In this document: one piece after another, positions 26,701 through 35,630 of the stretch | Numbering within the stretch: position 1 is the first letter of the stretch | Layout: each line of letters starts with the position of its first letter | DNA from: Paenibacillus ottowii | GTDB taxonomy: Bacteria; Bacillota; Bacilli; Paenibacillales; Paenibacillaceae | DNA: 64,000 nt | Assembly (NCBI RefSeq): GCF_006874425.1 | Contig: NZ_VIJZ01000004.1 | Location: 310,001 to 374,000 of the forward strand | Reading direction: 5' to 3' | Program-made: the position numbers and the translations under genes | Notes under the pieces: generated by a model | What the model was told of the DNA's origin: nothing | The model's input: only the letters and a program-made list of their open reading frames with translations | The model's database searches: none

Positions 26701-27322
26701 TTCTGCGCTAGGTGAGGTCAATTTGGGTGCCATTGAAGAATACCAGCGTGTACATGAGCGTTATACGTTTCTCGATGAGCAAAAGTCTGATTTGGTAGAG
26801 GCTAAGACCACGCTTTATCAGGTTATTCGTGAAATGGATGATGAAATGTCCAAGCGCTTCAAGACTACGTTCGATGCGATTCGTCGCGAATTTGGAACGG
26901 TTTTCTCCAAGCTGTTCGGAGGTGGACGTGCAGATCTTGTCTTGCTTGATCCGGAGCGATTGCTGGAGACGGGAATTGACATTGTAGCTCAGCCACCAGG
27001 CAAGAAACTTCAGAACTTGCAGTTGTTGTCAGGTGGTGAACGGGCTTTAACAGCCATGGCATTGTTATTTGCCATTTTACATGTTAAACCTGTTCCATTC
27101 TGTGTACTCGATGAAGTAGAAGCAGCATTAGATGAAGCAAATGTGGTGCGTTTTGCTCAGTATTTACGTGAATTCTCAGAGCAGACACAGTTTATCGTAG
27201 TTACACACCGTAAGGGCACCATGGAAGAATCCGATGTGCTATACGGGGTTACGATGGAAGAAGGCGGGGTTTCCAAACTCGTATCTGTCAAGCTGGACAA
27301 CGATGAAGCTGAGATTGCCTGA
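23753..27322 (+). CDS. smc: Chromosome segregation protein SMC
   Basis: A 1189-residue condensin ATPase that compacts and separates chromosomes with ScpA and ScpB. ATG at 23753 after GAGGTGAGATTAAGC. Walker A GPNGSGKS (31-38), two long coiled coils (about 170-500 and 670-1020) around a flexible hinge (about 520-640, with VVTLEGDVVNAGGSMTGGS), then the C-motif LLSGGERALTAMALLFAI and Walker B FCVLDEVEAALDEANV. A TAGAAT -10-like hexamer at 23678 may mark its promoter. Confidence 0.98.
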   Translation: MFLKRIELAGFKSFADKTEMEFVRGITAVVGPNGSGKSNISDGIRWVLGEQSAKSLRGGKMEDIIFAGSDARKAVNYGEVSLTLDNEDQALPLDFGEVTVTRRVHRSGDSEYFINRQSCRLRDITELFMDTGIGKEAYSIIGQGRIEEILSTRSEDRRGIFEEASGIVKYKSRKKDAVRKLDDTEQNLLRIHDLVTELEDQIGPLKEQSEKAIHFKELRSELKSKEISMYVHRIEQIHTSWSDATSKLALLQQEQLQLSTVVSRHDAMLENDRNELRQLEEQVERLQRELLQYSEATEKSEGYGELLKERTRNLEANREQLILSLSTSESRHSERKSELDQLNEKLSALNVELDELRARLSDEEAKLIGVTGGISQEQEESLKGGLLELMNQMAQARNEIRYTDQQKEALERRVNRVSDESGKWEAQKAELEQRKKGLEAAIQKLGQEISSLRSGYIQGSEQYQALQKLLEENQGTVRKWEQKREAQISRRDTMKEMQDDFDGFMLGVKEVLKASRKGTLYGVHGAVAELIRVPEQLEQAMETALGASVQHIVMENESVSRQAISFLKQRQLGRATFLPMDVIRPRQIGAGERQIVESAEGFVGIGADLIQYDDRYAGIIGSLLGNVVIARTLEDANRIAARCQYRYRVVTLEGDVVNAGGSMTGGSQFKKNANLLGRKRQLDQLDQDILDTEQQIARLRQSAIDTKRQLEETQTRLDELRQGGDVKRTEEQQMAMELKQLEHELRHVLEQVAASGQEKKGFDQEIKELETSRAEALVKLAALEEEEKKTHQAIHAAEFARKANESAKEQLQGELTNLKVREGKLDQERFSLEEQIRRLRGDYDTLGKDSRQNKTLLASIEADLLTNEQETVKQIENLNQYRLKKEEASQQLDLKRAARSSLSKKLEVAENDTKEQRIQLKSVEEQLRQTEIGVNRLDVELENVLKKLSDDYELSYELAKQRYPIPEDIEGTQSEVERLKRGISALGEVNLGAIEEYQRVHERYTFLDEQKSDLVEAKTTLYQVIREMDDEMSKRFKTTFDAIRREFGTVFSKLFGGGRADLVLLDPERLLETGIDIVAQPPGKKLQNLQLLSGGERALTAMALLFAILHVKPVPFCVLDEVEAALDEANVVRFAQYLREFSEQTQFIVVTHRKGTMEESDVLYGVTMEEGGVSKLVSVKLDNDEAEIA

Positions 27323-27360
27323 CATCAAATAACATACTTTCAGATCAACGGAGGGAATCT

Positions 27361-28377
27361 ATGAGTTTCTTTAGAAAATTAAAGGAAAGCATCGCGAGCA
27401 AAACGGAATCAGTCACCAAGCAGTTCAAAGATGGCTTGGAAAAAACACGTAAAGGTTTTGTAGAAAAAGTAACGGACCTGATGATTCGCCGTAAAAAAAT
27501 TGATGAAGAATTTTATGAGGAACTGGAAGAAATTCTGATTGGAGCAGACGTAGGCGTCAACACGGTCATGAACCTCATTGAAGACTTGCGGGTAGAAGTG
27601 AAAAAACGCAAAATCGAGGATGCATCCGAGTTACAGCCTGTATTGTCGGAAAAGCTGTCCGAGTTGCTGCGGGGCAATGACAATAGTCAGCTCAAAATGA
27701 ACCCTGACGGGATTACAGTCATCCTATTCGTAGGCGTCAATGGAGTCGGCAAAACAACGACCATTGGCAAGCTGGCGCACCGTTTTAAACAAGAGGGCAA
27801 AAAAGTATTGTTGGCTGCTGGGGATACCTTCCGCGCGGGTGCGATTGAACAGTTGGAAGTTTGGGGTGAGCGGGCAGGTGTAGAGGTTATTAAACAGCAA
27901 TCTGGTTCTGATCCAGCTGCGGTTATGTTTGATGCTGTACAGGCTGCCAAGCAGCGTCAAGTAGATGTTTTGCTATGCGATACCGCAGGACGTCTTCAGA
28001 ACAAAAGCAATCTGATGGAAGAATTGAACAAAATATTCCGCGTTATCCAGCGTGAAATTCCAGATGCTCCTCATGAAGTGTTGTTGGTACTTGATGCGAC
28101 GACTGGACAAAATGCACTTAACCAAGCCAAACTGTTTGGTGAGAAGAGCGGCGTAACCGGTCTGGTACTGACGAAATTGGATGGTACAGCAAAGGGCGGG
28201 ATAGTCGTGGCCATCCGTCAAGAATTGAATTTGCCTGTTAAGCTGGTGGGTTTAGGTGAAAAAGTAAATGATCTTCAACCGTTCGATTCAGAACAATTCG
28301 TTCATGCGTTGTTCGCTGGTTTGATCCAAGAAGAGGCCATCGAAGCAACTGCTGCTGGCGAGGAAGAGCAGAACTAA
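27361..28377 (+). CDS. ftsY: Signal recognition particle receptor FtsY
   Basis: A 338-residue SRP receptor GTPase at the membrane. ATG after GGAGGGAATCT. Short lysine-rich N-terminal region (residues 1-35) for membrane contact, N domain, then G domain with P-loop GVNGVGKT (125-132), [14 protein letters not shown] and [10 protein letters not shown]. It lies 38 bases after smc, as in B. subtilis. Confidence 0.98.
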   Translation: MSFFRKLKESIASKTESVTKQFKDGLEKTRKGFVEKVTDLMIRRKKIDEEFYEELEEILIGADVGVNTVMNLIEDLRVEVKKRKIEDASELQPVLSEKLSELLRGNDNSQLKMNPDGITVILFVGVNGVGKTTTIGKLAHRFKQEGKKVLLAAGDTFRAGAIEQLEVWGERAGVEVIKQQSGSDPAAVMFDAVQAAKQRQVDVLLCDTAGRLQNKSNLMEELNKIFRVIQREIPDAPHEVLLVLDATTGQNALNQAKLFGEKSGVTGLVLTKLDGTAKGGIVVAIRQELNLPVKLVGLGEKVNDLQPFDSEQFVHALFAGLIQEEAIEATAAGEEEQN

Positions 28378-28413
28378 TCCTGCTTGTTTTGTTTAGGCTT
28401 GCTTATAAGTCCG

Positions 28414-28447
28414 GGACTTAGCAGTGCTCCAGTTGCTGCTCAAGTCC
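28414..28447 (+). repeat. Hairpin in the ftsY-trhA gap
   Basis: GGACTTAGCAG (28414-28424) pairs with CTGCT-C-AAGTCC (28436-28447, one bulged C). No T run follows. Downstream are TATAAT (28455-28460, TTGCTG 18 bases before it) and TTGACA (28477-28482) with TATAAA 19 bases later, either of which could start trhA. Confidence 0.4.
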
Positions 28448-28537
28448 GCCCAGGTGTATAATGAAAACAAGAGGTTTGACAATGCCGGATCAGTTTTTTG
28501 TATAAAAAATATTACACAGGAAGCCGGGTGAAAAACG

Positions 28538-29188
28538 ATGGCAAACACCTATACTTATTCCCGACGGGAAGAAGTAGCCAACGCAATTACACATGGTATT
28601 GGAGTCGTTTTAAGTGTGGCGGCGCTTGTGCTGCTCATTGTTTTTGCTAGCGTGAAAGGGACGGCGTGGCATGTCGTAAGTTTTACAATTTACGGGATTA
28701 CGATGCTGTTGCTGTATACCAATTCCACGTTGCTTCATAGCCTGCGTGAAGGGAAATTGAAGGATTTGTTCGAAATATTCGATCATTCTTGTATTTACCT
28801 GTTCATTGCAGGCAGCTATACCCCTTTTATGCTCGTTGCATTGCGAGGTACACTGGGATGGACGCTGTTTGGAGTGATTTGGGGGATCGCTCTGTTTGGT
28901 GTATTGTTCAAGGCGTTCTTCACTAAACGCTTCCTGTTTATGTCTACAGTGTTTTACATTATAATGGGCTGGCTCATTACCATTGCATGGAATCCCCTGA
29001 CGGCTATTGTTCCCGCCGGAGGGATGACGCTATTGTTCGTAGGTGGTCTTATGTATACGTTGGGTACGATTTTCTATGTGTGGCGGGCATTTCCATATCA
29101 CCATGCGATCTGGCATCTGTTTGTTCTGGCTGGCAGCATACTTCATTTTCTGGCTGTTCTGTTGTATCTTACTCCGGTAAGGGTGTAG
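28538..29188 (+). CDS. trhA: TrhA/hemolysin III family membrane protein (PAQR type)
   Basis: A 216-residue protein with seven membrane segments. Family motifs: REEVANAITHGIG near the N-terminus, NSTLLHSL (about residue 68), FDHSCIYLFIAGSYTPFML and HHAIWHLFVLAGSILHF at the end, which supply the Ser/His/Asp metal site of the PAQR superfamily. Bacterial members affect membrane energetics or lipid homeostasis; hemolysis is doubtful as a physiological role. It sits between ftsY and ylxM, an insertion relative to B. subtilis, with its own terminator. Confidence 0.88.
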   Translation: MANTYTYSRREEVANAITHGIGVVLSVAALVLLIVFASVKGTAWHVVSFTIYGITMLLLYTNSTLLHSLREGKLKDLFEIFDHSCIYLFIAGSYTPFMLVALRGTLGWTLFGVIWGIALFGVLFKAFFTKRFLFMSTVFYIIMGWLITIAWNPLTAIVPAGGMTLLFVGGLMYTLGTIFYVWRAFPYHHAIWHLFVLAGSILHFLAVLLYLTPVRV

Positions 29189-29201
29189 GTGAGAGAGGGG
29201 A

Positions 29202-29249
29202 AAAACCGATCCATATTCCTGTTTAGGAGCAGTGGATCGGTTTTTTTTT
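29202..29249 (+). terminator. Intrinsic terminator after trhA
   Basis: AAAACCGATCCA (29202-29213) and TGGATCGGTTTT (29233-29244), T run to 29249. Confidence 0.93.
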
Positions 29250-29268
29250 GTATGACAAGGGATAACGC

Positions 29269-29297
29269 TTGACATCTTCTTTTCTTTTATGTATGAT
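29269..29297 (+). promoter_or_regulatory. Sigma-A promoter of ylxM-ffh
   Basis: TTGACA (29269-29274), 17-base spacer, TATGAT (29292-29297), 57 bp before the ylxM start. Confidence 0.85.
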
Positions 29298-29353
29298 AAG
29301 GAACGTTGAAAAGAACTGTAAAGTGTTTTTCCTTGACGATGGAGGTATATACG

Positions 29354-29722
29354 ATGAGTCAGGAGAATCGACTGGAAAAGACAAACCGGATTAACCGACT
29401 GTTTGACTTCTATGAACCTCTACTTACAGAGAAGCAACAGATGTTTTTAAAATATTACTTTCATGATGATTTTTCTTTGGGGGAAATTGCATCGGAATTT
29501 CAAATTAGCCGTCAAGCAGTCTATGAACATATTAAACGTGCTGAGCAGGTATTGGAAATGTACGAGGAAAAGCTCGGTTTGCTAAGTAAGTATGAGCATA
29601 GAATCCAAGATCTGGAAGAATTAAATAAGACGTTGTATGAGGCATTCGGTAAAATCGGTGAGTCCGATGAAGCCACTCTGCAACATGTCCATCAAATTGT
29701 AAATCGCCTGCAGGAATTGTAG
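29354..29722 (+). CDS. ylxM: UPF0122 helix-turn-helix protein YlxM, SRP-associated
   Basis: A 122-residue protein. ATG at 29354 after GGAGGTATATACG. A sigma-70-region-4-like helix-turn-helix spans about residues 20-65 (LTEKQQMFLKYYFHDDFSLGEIASEFQISRQAVYEHIKRAE), followed by a coiled C-terminal part. The family is always next to ffh; in streptococci YlxM stimulates the SRP GTPases. It precedes ffh by 52 bases. Confidence 0.93.
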   Translation: MSQENRLEKTNRINRLFDFYEPLLTEKQQMFLKYYFHDDFSLGEIASEFQISRQAVYEHIKRAEQVLEMYEEKLGLLSKYEHRIQDLEELNKTLYEAFGKIGESDEATLQHVHQIVNRLQEL

Positions 29723-29774
29723 GATATATAGATATAAGAACAAACAACCCTGGTAGACAAGGAGGTGCGAAAGT

Positions 29775-31151
29775 ATGGCATTTGAAGGGTTATCGACTCG
29801 CTTGCAAAATGTATTCAGTAAACTGCGCGGCAAAGGAAAAGTGTCTGAGGATGATGTAGCTCAGGCGATGCGTGAAGTGCGCTTGGCTTTGCTGGAAGCG
29901 GACGTTAACTTCAAGGTTGTAAAAGACTTTATTGCCAAGGTAAAGGAGAAATCCGTTGGTAAGGAAGTAATGGACAGCTTTACGCCAGGTATGGTCATCA
30001 TCGACATCGTAAACAAGGAATTGACTGAGTTGATGGGTGGCAGTCAGGCCAAGCTTGCCAAAGCCAACAAACCGCCTACAGTCATTATGATGGTGGGTCT
30101 CCAGGGCGCAGGTAAAACGACGACGTCCGGTAAACTGGCGAAGTTGTTGCAAAAGCAAAACCATCGTCCATTGCTTGTAGCTGGTGATATTTACAGGCCG
30201 GCCGCGATCAAGCAGCTTCAGATTCTCGGCGAGCAGATTAATGCACCTGTATTTACAATGGGAGACCAGACAAGCCCGGTAGAAATTGCAAAACAGGGTT
30301 TGCAGCATGCTAAGGATAATGGTAATGACTACGTTATTATAGATACTGCGGGTCGTCTTCATGTTGATGAAGAGCTCATGGAAGAGTTGCGCCAGATTCA
30401 TGCCAACGTCAAGCCGGATGAAGTTCTACTGGTTGTAGATAGCATGACTGGGCAGGATGCGGTTAACGTTGCTGAGCACTTTAATAGTAGCCTGGAGTTA
30501 ACTGGAGTTGTACTGACGAAGCTGGATGGCGACACTCGTGGTGGTGCAGCTTTATCGGTTAAAGCTGTGACGGGCTGTCCGATCAAGTTTGCTACATTGG
30601 GTGAAAAGCTGGATGCGATGGAGCCGTTTCATCCTGAGCGGATGGCTTCACGGATTTTAGGCATGGGAGACATGTTGTCCCTGATTGAAAAAGCGCAGTC
30701 CAATATCGACGCCGATAAGGCGAAGGAAATGGAACGGAAAATGCGTAATGCCGAGTTTACTTTTGAAGATTTTCTGGAGCAAATGGATCAGGTTAAGAAG
30801 CTTGGCCCAATCGACCAGATTCTCGACATGATTCCTGGTATGGGCAACATGAAGCAAATGAAAGACATCAAAGTGGATGACAAACAGATGGGCCGGATTG
30901 AGGCTATCGTTCATTCGATGACTACACAAGAAAAGCAAAACCCGGATATGATTAATCATAGTCGCCGCAAGCGGATTGCTGTAGGTAGTGGAACATCACT
31001 GGCTGAGGTAAATCGTCTGATAAAGCAATTTGACGAAATGCGTCGCATGATGAAGCAGTTTTCAGATATGATGGGGCCTAAGGGTGGCAAAAACAAGGCT
31101 ATGAAGCAGTTGAAGAGTATGGGGAAAGGTATGAAGTTTCCTTTCCGTTAA
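29775..31151 (+). CDS. ffh: Signal recognition particle protein Ffh
   Basis: A 458-residue SRP54 homologue. ATG after AAGGAGGTGCGAAAGT. N domain (residues 1-90), G domain with P-loop GLQGAGKT (108-115), DTAGR and TKLDGDTRGG, and a methionine-rich M domain (about 300-440) with the RNA-binding SRRKRIAVGSGTS segment that holds 4.5S/scRNA and signal peptides. Confidence 0.98.
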   Translation: MAFEGLSTRLQNVFSKLRGKGKVSEDDVAQAMREVRLALLEADVNFKVVKDFIAKVKEKSVGKEVMDSFTPGMVIIDIVNKELTELMGGSQAKLAKANKPPTVIMMVGLQGAGKTTTSGKLAKLLQKQNHRPLLVAGDIYRPAAIKQLQILGEQINAPVFTMGDQTSPVEIAKQGLQHAKDNGNDYVIIDTAGRLHVDEELMEELRQIHANVKPDEVLLVVDSMTGQDAVNVAEHFNSSLELTGVVLTKLDGDTRGGAALSVKAVTGCPIKFATLGEKLDAMEPFHPERMASRILGMGDMLSLIEKAQSNIDADKAKEMERKMRNAEFTFEDFLEQMDQVKKLGPIDQILDMIPGMGNMKQMKDIKVDDKQMGRIEAIVHSMTTQEKQNPDMINHSRRKRIAVGSGTSLAEVNRLIKQFDEMRRMMKQFSDMMGPKGGKNKAMKQLKSMGKGMKFPFR

Positions 31152-31219
31152 AAGGTCAGTAGGCCTTTGGAGTATGGGATAGCAATATACAGTCTACTTT
31201 TTGAAGGAGGTGAATTTTC

Positions 31220-31492
31220 GTGGCAGTTCGTATTCGTCTGAAACGTATGGGTGCACATAAAGCTCCTTTCTATCGCGTCGTGGTATCTGATTCTCGTTCC
31301 CCGCGTGACGGTCGTTTTATCGAAGAAATCGGTTACTACAACCCAATCACAGTACCAGCGGTTGTAAAAATTGATGAAGATAAAGCGCTGAAATGGTTGC
31401 AAGATGGTGCACAAGCATCCGACACTGTTCGCAACTTGCTTAGCAAAGCGGGCGTAATGAAAAAGTTTCATGAGTCTAAACTACAGAAATAA
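31220..31492 (+). CDS. rpsP: 30S ribosomal protein S16
   Basis: A 90-residue protein, GTG start after [39 protein letters not shown] is the diagnostic N-terminus. Cotranscribed with ffh and khpA. Confidence 0.98.
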   Translation: MAVRIRLKRMGAHKAPFYRVVVSDSRSPRDGRFIEEIGYYNPITVPAVVKIDEDKALKWLQDGAQASDTVRNLLSKAGVMKKFHESKLQK

Positions 31493-31515
31493 GGTGCTGA
31501 TACGGAGGGTCAACC

Positions 31516-31746
31516 ATGGAAGAATTAGTGATAATCATTGCTAAGGCTTTAGTCGATCATCCGGAAGATGTAACCGTGAAGACCTTGGAGAAAGATCGGC
31601 TTGTTGTATATGAGCTTAGTGTACATCCTGAGGATGTAGGCAAAATCATTGGCAAGCAGGGTCGTATCGCCAAGGCGCTTCGCACTGTGGTTGCATCAGC
31701 AGCCGTTAAGATGGATAAACGGGTTACCGTAGACATCATATCTTAA
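31516..31746 (+). CDS. khpA: KH-domain RNA-binding protein KhpA (YlqC)
   Basis: A 76-residue single KH-domain protein; the GXXG loop is GKQGRIAKALR (about residues 45-55). With KhpB it binds many transcripts and affects cell length in Gram-positives. ATG after ACGGAGGGTCAACC. An intrinsic terminator follows directly. B. subtilis ylqD, normally next, is absent. Confidence 0.95.
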   Translation: MEELVIIIAKALVDHPEDVTVKTLEKDRLVVYELSVHPEDVGKIIGKQGRIAKALRTVVASAAVKMDKRVTVDIIS

Positions 31747-31760
31747 AGATATACGAAAGT

Positions 31761-31789
31761 GGGTTAGGATGTATGTCCTAACCCTTTTT
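31761..31789 (+). terminator. Intrinsic terminator between khpA and rimM
   Basis: GGGTTAGGA (31761-31769), loop TGTATG, TCCTAACCC (31776-31784), then five T. It interrupts what is otherwise read as one ribosomal operon. Confidence 0.88.
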
Positions 31790-31843
31790 CGTACATGATG
31801 AAGATGATATGGAGCGGAACTGATTACGTGCAGGAGGAACACG

Positions 31844-32359
31844 ATGCAGCAAATGTTTAATGTCGGAAAAATTGTGAACACCCATGGAATCCGTGGGGAG
31901 CTTAAAATATTAACGACGACAGATTTTCCAGAGGATCGCTTTGCAAAAGGCAGTGAGCTGTTGATTGTTCCGGCAGATGGTAAAGCACCGGTTCCCGTAA
32001 CTGTCGAAACAGCGCGTTTTCAAAAAAATATGGTTATCGTTAAATTTAAGGAATATCACAATATCAATGATGTTGAAAAATATAAAGGTACTTTGTTGAA
32101 GGTCTCTGCTGAACGGCTAGGCGAATTAGAGGAAAACGAATTCTATTTTCATGAAGTAATCGGTATGGAAGTAGTAACGGAAGACGGAACTGAGCTCGGT
32201 GTGGTAAAAGAAATTTTGACACCGGGAGCGAATGATGTATGGATCGTCCAAATGCCTAAAGGCAAGGAATTGTTGCTGCCGTATATCGAGGATGTTATTT
32301 TGGATGTAAACGTGCGTGAAAAACGGGTTACGGTACGGCTAATGGAAGGTTTGTTGTAA
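31844..32359 (+). CDS. rimM: 16S rRNA processing protein RimM
   Basis: A 171-residue assembly factor for the 30S head, binding S19. ATG after AGGAGGAACACG. N-terminal RimM domain ([16 protein letters not shown]) and C-terminal PRC-barrel ([33 protein letters not shown]). The stop overlaps the trmD start by one base (TAATG). Confidence 0.97.
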   Translation: MQQMFNVGKIVNTHGIRGELKILTTTDFPEDRFAKGSELLIVPADGKAPVPVTVETARFQKNMVIVKFKEYHNINDVEKYKGTLLKVSAERLGELEENEFYFHEVIGMEVVTEDGTELGVVKEILTPGANDVWIVQMPKGKELLLPYIEDVILDVNVREKRVTVRLMEGLL

Positions 32360-33171
32360 TGCGAGTGGATGTACTAACCCTGTTTCCAGAGATGTTTGAC
32401 GGAGTTTTTAATGCAAGCATTTTGGGAAAAGCAAGGGATAAGGGGATTGTATCACTGCAAGCGGTTAATTTTCGCGAGTATGCCGGCAACAAGCATGGGC
32501 AAGTGGATGATACGCCCTATGGTGGTGGGGGCGGCATGGTGTTGAAGCCTGACCCCATTTTTGCTGCGGTGGAAGCGCTGCTGGATAAATCAGAGCGACC
32601 AACATCTGAAACTCCCGATGAAGCTGACCGATATGAAGATGTCGAACATTACGTAGGCATAAAGGCTCCGCGTATTATTTTGATGTGTCCACAAGGTGAG
32701 ACTTTTACGCAAAAGAAGGCGGAAGAGCTGGCCAAAGAGGACCATCTTATTTTTATATGTGGGCATTATGAGGGGTATGATGAGCGTATTCGGGAGCATC
32801 TGGTGACAGATGAGCTTTCGATTGGCGATTATGTTTTGACTGGTGGGGAATTGCCGGCTATGGTAGTCATCGATAGTGTGACACGGTTGTTACCAGGGGT
32901 GTTGGGGAATGAAACGAGTGCGGTAACAGATTCGTTTAGTACAGGGCTGCTGGAATACCCCCATTATACCCGGCCTGCTGAGTTTCGGGGCTGGAAAGTG
33001 CCTGATGTACTCTTGTCAGGGCATCATGTCAATATTGACTTTTGGAGACGACAAGAAGCGTTACGTCGCACGATGGAACGTCGACCGGACTTGTTGGAAC
33101 AGGCTGAGCTAACAGGTAAGGAACGCGCGTGGATTGAAGAGCAGCAACAATCGGACAAGTCCGGAGACTAG
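32359..33171 (+). CDS. trmD: tRNA (guanine37-N1)-methyltransferase TrmD
   Basis: A SPOUT-fold methyltransferase making m1G37 to prevent frameshifting. 270 residues, longer than the usual 240-250 because of a hydrophilic insert at about residues 75-97 ([19 protein letters not shown]) and a charged tail. N-terminus [17 protein letters not shown]; trefoil-knot motifs YEGYDERI and [19 protein letters not shown]. Confidence 0.97.
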   Translation: MRVDVLTLFPEMFDGVFNASILGKARDKGIVSLQAVNFREYAGNKHGQVDDTPYGGGGGMVLKPDPIFAAVEALLDKSERPTSETPDEADRYEDVEHYVGIKAPRIILMCPQGETFTQKKAEELAKEDHLIFICGHYEGYDERIREHLVTDELSIGDYVLTGGELPAMVVIDSVTRLLPGVLGNETSAVTDSFSTGLLEYPHYTRPAEFRGWKVPDVLLSGHHVNIDFWRRQEALRRTMERRPDLLEQAELTGKERAWIEEQQQSDKSGD

Positions 33172-33269
33172 CGATAAAGCGCGATACCATGAGTGGATTT
33201 GAAAGCAGGCGGTGACCTGTTTTATAATAAAGTCAATTAAATAATGTTTGGTCAAATCCCTTTTTGTTG

Positions 33270-33298
33270 TTGCAATGCGGTAACCTCCATGATACAAT
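33270..33298 (+). promoter_or_regulatory. Sigma-A promoter of rplS
   Basis: TTGCAA (33270-33275), 17-base spacer, TACAAT (33293-33298). The roughly 95-base leader before rplS contains GGAAAC/GTTTCC (33342-33347, 33354-33359); it may hold an autoregulatory L19 leader, but I cannot confirm the known consensus. Confidence 0.75.
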
Positions 33299-33400
33299 AC
33301 ATCTGTTGTGTGTAATACGGTGGTCCTCTGTGGATGATGAAGGAAACGAATGTGTTTCCAGAAGAAACATGAACACCTGTACGGAAGGAGGGAGTCATAG

Positions 33401-33745
33401 ATGAATATCGTCCAAGCGATTACTGAAGAACAACTTCGTAAGGATCTGCCTAACTTTCGTCCTGGTGACACTTTGAAAGTGCACGTGAAAGTTATCGAGG
33501 GAACTCGTGAGCGTATCCAGTTGTTTGAAGGTGTAGTAATTAAACGCCGTGGTGGTGGAATCAGTGAGACTTTTACAGTTCGTAAAATTTCTTACGGTGT
33601 AGGTGTGGAAAGAACTTTCCCGCTTCATTCCCCAAAAATCGATAAAATCGAAGTGGCTCGCCGTGGTAAAGTGCGTCGTGCGAAGCTTTATTATCTTCGT
33701 GAACTGCGCGGTAAAGCAGCGAGAATTAAAGAAATTCGTCGTTAA
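33401..33745 (+). CDS. rplS: 50S ribosomal protein L19
   Basis: A 114-residue protein, ATG after GGAAGGAGGGAGTCATAG. Diagnostic [16 protein letters not shown] and [12 protein letters not shown]. It has its own promoter and terminator, so it can be regulated apart from trmD. Confidence 0.98.
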   Translation: MNIVQAITEEQLRKDLPNFRPGDTLKVHVKVIEGTRERIQLFEGVVIKRRGGGISETFTVRKISYGVGVERTFPLHSPKIDKIEVARRGKVRRAKLYYLRELRGKAARIKEIRR

Positions 33746-33755
33746 TACAACGAAT

Positions 33756-33793
33756 AACGAAAGGGGCTTGTTTACAAGCTCCTTTCGTTTTTT
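33756..33793 (+). terminator. Intrinsic terminator after rplS
   Basis: AACGAAAGGGGCTTG (33756-33770) pairs with CAAGCTCCTTTCGTT (33775-33789), loop TTTA, then T run. Confidence 0.93.
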
Positions 33794-33846
33794 CTACGTA
33801 CATAGGGAACTGTGGATAATTGACCGTAAAGAGAGGACAGTGAGCT

Positions 33847-34473
33847 ATGGAGCAAGAAGTAGGACAAGGAGCTGTACAACAGCCAACTGATCAGGATGGT
33901 ACGCCCAAGCGTAAACCAAAAAATGAGATTTTTGAGTGGATCAAAGCCATCGTTATTGCGTTAGTGCTTGTCTTTTTAATCCGCTGGCTTCTCTTTAAGC
34001 CTTTTATTGTGGATGGCCCGTCGATGCAGCCTAACTTTCATACCGGAGAACGCGTCATTGTAAATGAGATATTGTATGATTTTCGTGCTCCTAAACCGGG
34101 TGAAGTGATTGTGTTCCATGTCCCGGAAGAAAAAAGAGATTTCATCAAGCGCGTCATTGCCGTAGCGGGTGATACGGTCAAGGTAGAAGGTGACACGATT
34201 ACAGTAAATGGTAAGCCGATTCAAGAACCTTATCTCAAGGCTCCTTTGGAAGAAGCACATCAAAATGGCGAACTTTACAACAAGTTTACCAATTTTCCAA
34301 ATGAGAAATTTAAGGATGGAAAAGTGCCAGAAGGGCATATTTTTGTTATGGGCGATAACCGTTCCAATAGTACAGACAGCCGGATGATTGGATATATTGA
34401 TTTGAAGGAAGTCGTGGGTCGGGCTGATGTCATTTTCTGGCCAGCGAAGGATATGCAGTGGATTAACCACTAG
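33847..34473 (+). CDS. lepB: Signal peptidase I
   Basis: A 208-residue type I signal peptidase of the SipS kind, with a single N-terminal membrane anchor (about residues 33-52) after a hydrophilic cytoplasmic tail. Catalytic dyad Ser59 (DGPSMQP) and Lys101 (RDFIKRVIA); box E is MGDNRSNSTDSR. The segment EEAHQNGELYNKFTNFPNEKF is an insert in the second beta domain. ATG after GAGAGGACAGTGAGCT. Substrate delivery depends on the SRP and Sec machinery encoded nearby. Confidence 0.96.
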   Translation: MEQEVGQGAVQQPTDQDGTPKRKPKNEIFEWIKAIVIALVLVFLIRWLLFKPFIVDGPSMQPNFHTGERVIVNEILYDFRAPKPGEVIVFHVPEEKRDFIKRVIAVAGDTVKVEGDTITVNGKPIQEPYLKAPLEEAHQNGELYNKFTNFPNEKFKDGKVPEGHIFVMGDNRSNSTDSRMIGYIDLKEVVGRADVIFWPAKDMQWINH

Positions 34474-34563
34474 AACTAACAAATAAGCAGCATAGCTGCC
34501 GTAATTCTAACGATAAGCCTGAGGGTGAAGAAAGTAGGAGTTACGCTCAACGGGGTGATGACG

Positions 34564-35424
34564 GTGACGATTCAATGGTTTCCTGGTCATATGACCAGAG
34601 CGCGCCGCCAAATTGAAGCAAAATTAAAGCTGATTGATTTGGTTATTGAGCTGATTGATGCTCGATTGCCACTTTCCAGCCGAAATCCAATGATTGATGA
34701 TATTTTGCAAGGCAAGCCGCGAATGATTATTTTGAACAAGGCAGATTTGGCGGACCCTGTTGTATCACAGCAATGGATTGCTTATTTTAAGGAACAGGGG
34801 CATGTAGCCTTTCCGGTGGATGCCACGACAGGGACGGGACTCAAGGAAATTCCGATTCAGGCTAAGCTGTTGCTTAAGGAAAAAATAGACCGGCAGATTT
34901 CAAAGGGAATGAACCCTCGTCCTATACGTGCTTTGATTGTCGGTATTCCGAATGTCGGCAAATCGACATTGATCAACCGAATGGCAGGACGTAATATTGC
35001 AGCTACAGGTGATCGCCCAGGAGTAACGAAGGCACAACAGTGGATCAAGACCGGTGAAATTGAATTGCTGGATACACCAGGGATTTTATGGCCTAAATTT
35101 GAGGATCAAAACGTCGGCTATCGTCTGGCTGTGACAGGAGCGATCAAGGAAGAAATTCTGAATGTAGAGGACATTGCCTTTTTCGCGACAAAGTATTTTA
35201 TCCAATATTATTGGGATGCCATGGCAGAGCGTTTTGAGCTTACTGAACGTCCTGAGGATACAGAAAATCCAGATGATGTTGTAAGTGTTATGGAGGCTAT
35301 CGGACGTAAACGTGGCTGTATCGTTAGTGGCGGACGTGTAGATCTCGAAAAGGCCTCAAAGATTATTTTGCGTGAGCTACGTGCAGGAAAGCTGGGGCGG
35401 TTCAGTCTAGAGGCTCCATACTGA
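34564..35424 (+). CDS. rbgA: Ribosome biogenesis GTPase RbgA (YlqF)
   Basis: A 286-residue GTPase that completes the 50S subunit around L16. I start it at the GTG at 34564 ([14 protein letters not shown]), six bases after GGGGTG, which matches the B. subtilis N-terminus; an ATG two codons earlier abuts that site. Circularly permuted motif order is visible: G4 NKADL (about residue 59), then G1 GIPNVGKST (about 126), then G3 DTPG (about 172). The C-terminal ANTAR-like helical domain follows. Confidence 0.96.
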   Translation: MTIQWFPGHMTRARRQIEAKLKLIDLVIELIDARLPLSSRNPMIDDILQGKPRMIILNKADLADPVVSQQWIAYFKEQGHVAFPVDATTGTGLKEIPIQAKLLLKEKIDRQISKGMNPRPIRALIVGIPNVGKSTLINRMAGRNIAATGDRPGVTKAQQWIKTGEIELLDTPGILWPKFEDQNVGYRLAVTGAIKEEILNVEDIAFFATKYFIQYYWDAMAERFELTERPEDTENPDDVVSVMEAIGRKRGCIVSGGRVDLEKASKIILRELRAGKLGRFSLEAPY

Positions 35425-35470
35425 TCGTATTAGTAACCAATATAGAACATTGCATTTTGTGGCAAGGAAG

Positions 35471-35508
35471 AACCTTCCCCATCTCTCCGGAGAGGAGGAA
35501 GGTTTTTT
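35471..35508 (+). terminator. Intrinsic terminator after rbgA
   Basis: AACCTTCC (35471-35478) and GGAAGGTT (35497-35504) with an inner CTCTCCGGAGAG, then T to 35508. Confidence 0.9.
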
Positions 35509-35630
35509 GGTATGTAAAGGTAAATAGAAAAGGGTTTTGAACGGTAGAGGTCTGTGGTAAGCTGAATTCAATCATTAGAGCTACGGCAAGAATGAAGCTT
35601 AAACTACGTAAAGATGGGCAGGTTTTGAAT

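Noticed and set aside
33299..33400. L19 leader riboregulator before rplS
   Set aside because: There is a leader of suitable length and a small hairpin, but I could not recognise the known conserved L19-leader bases; mentioned only under the promoter.
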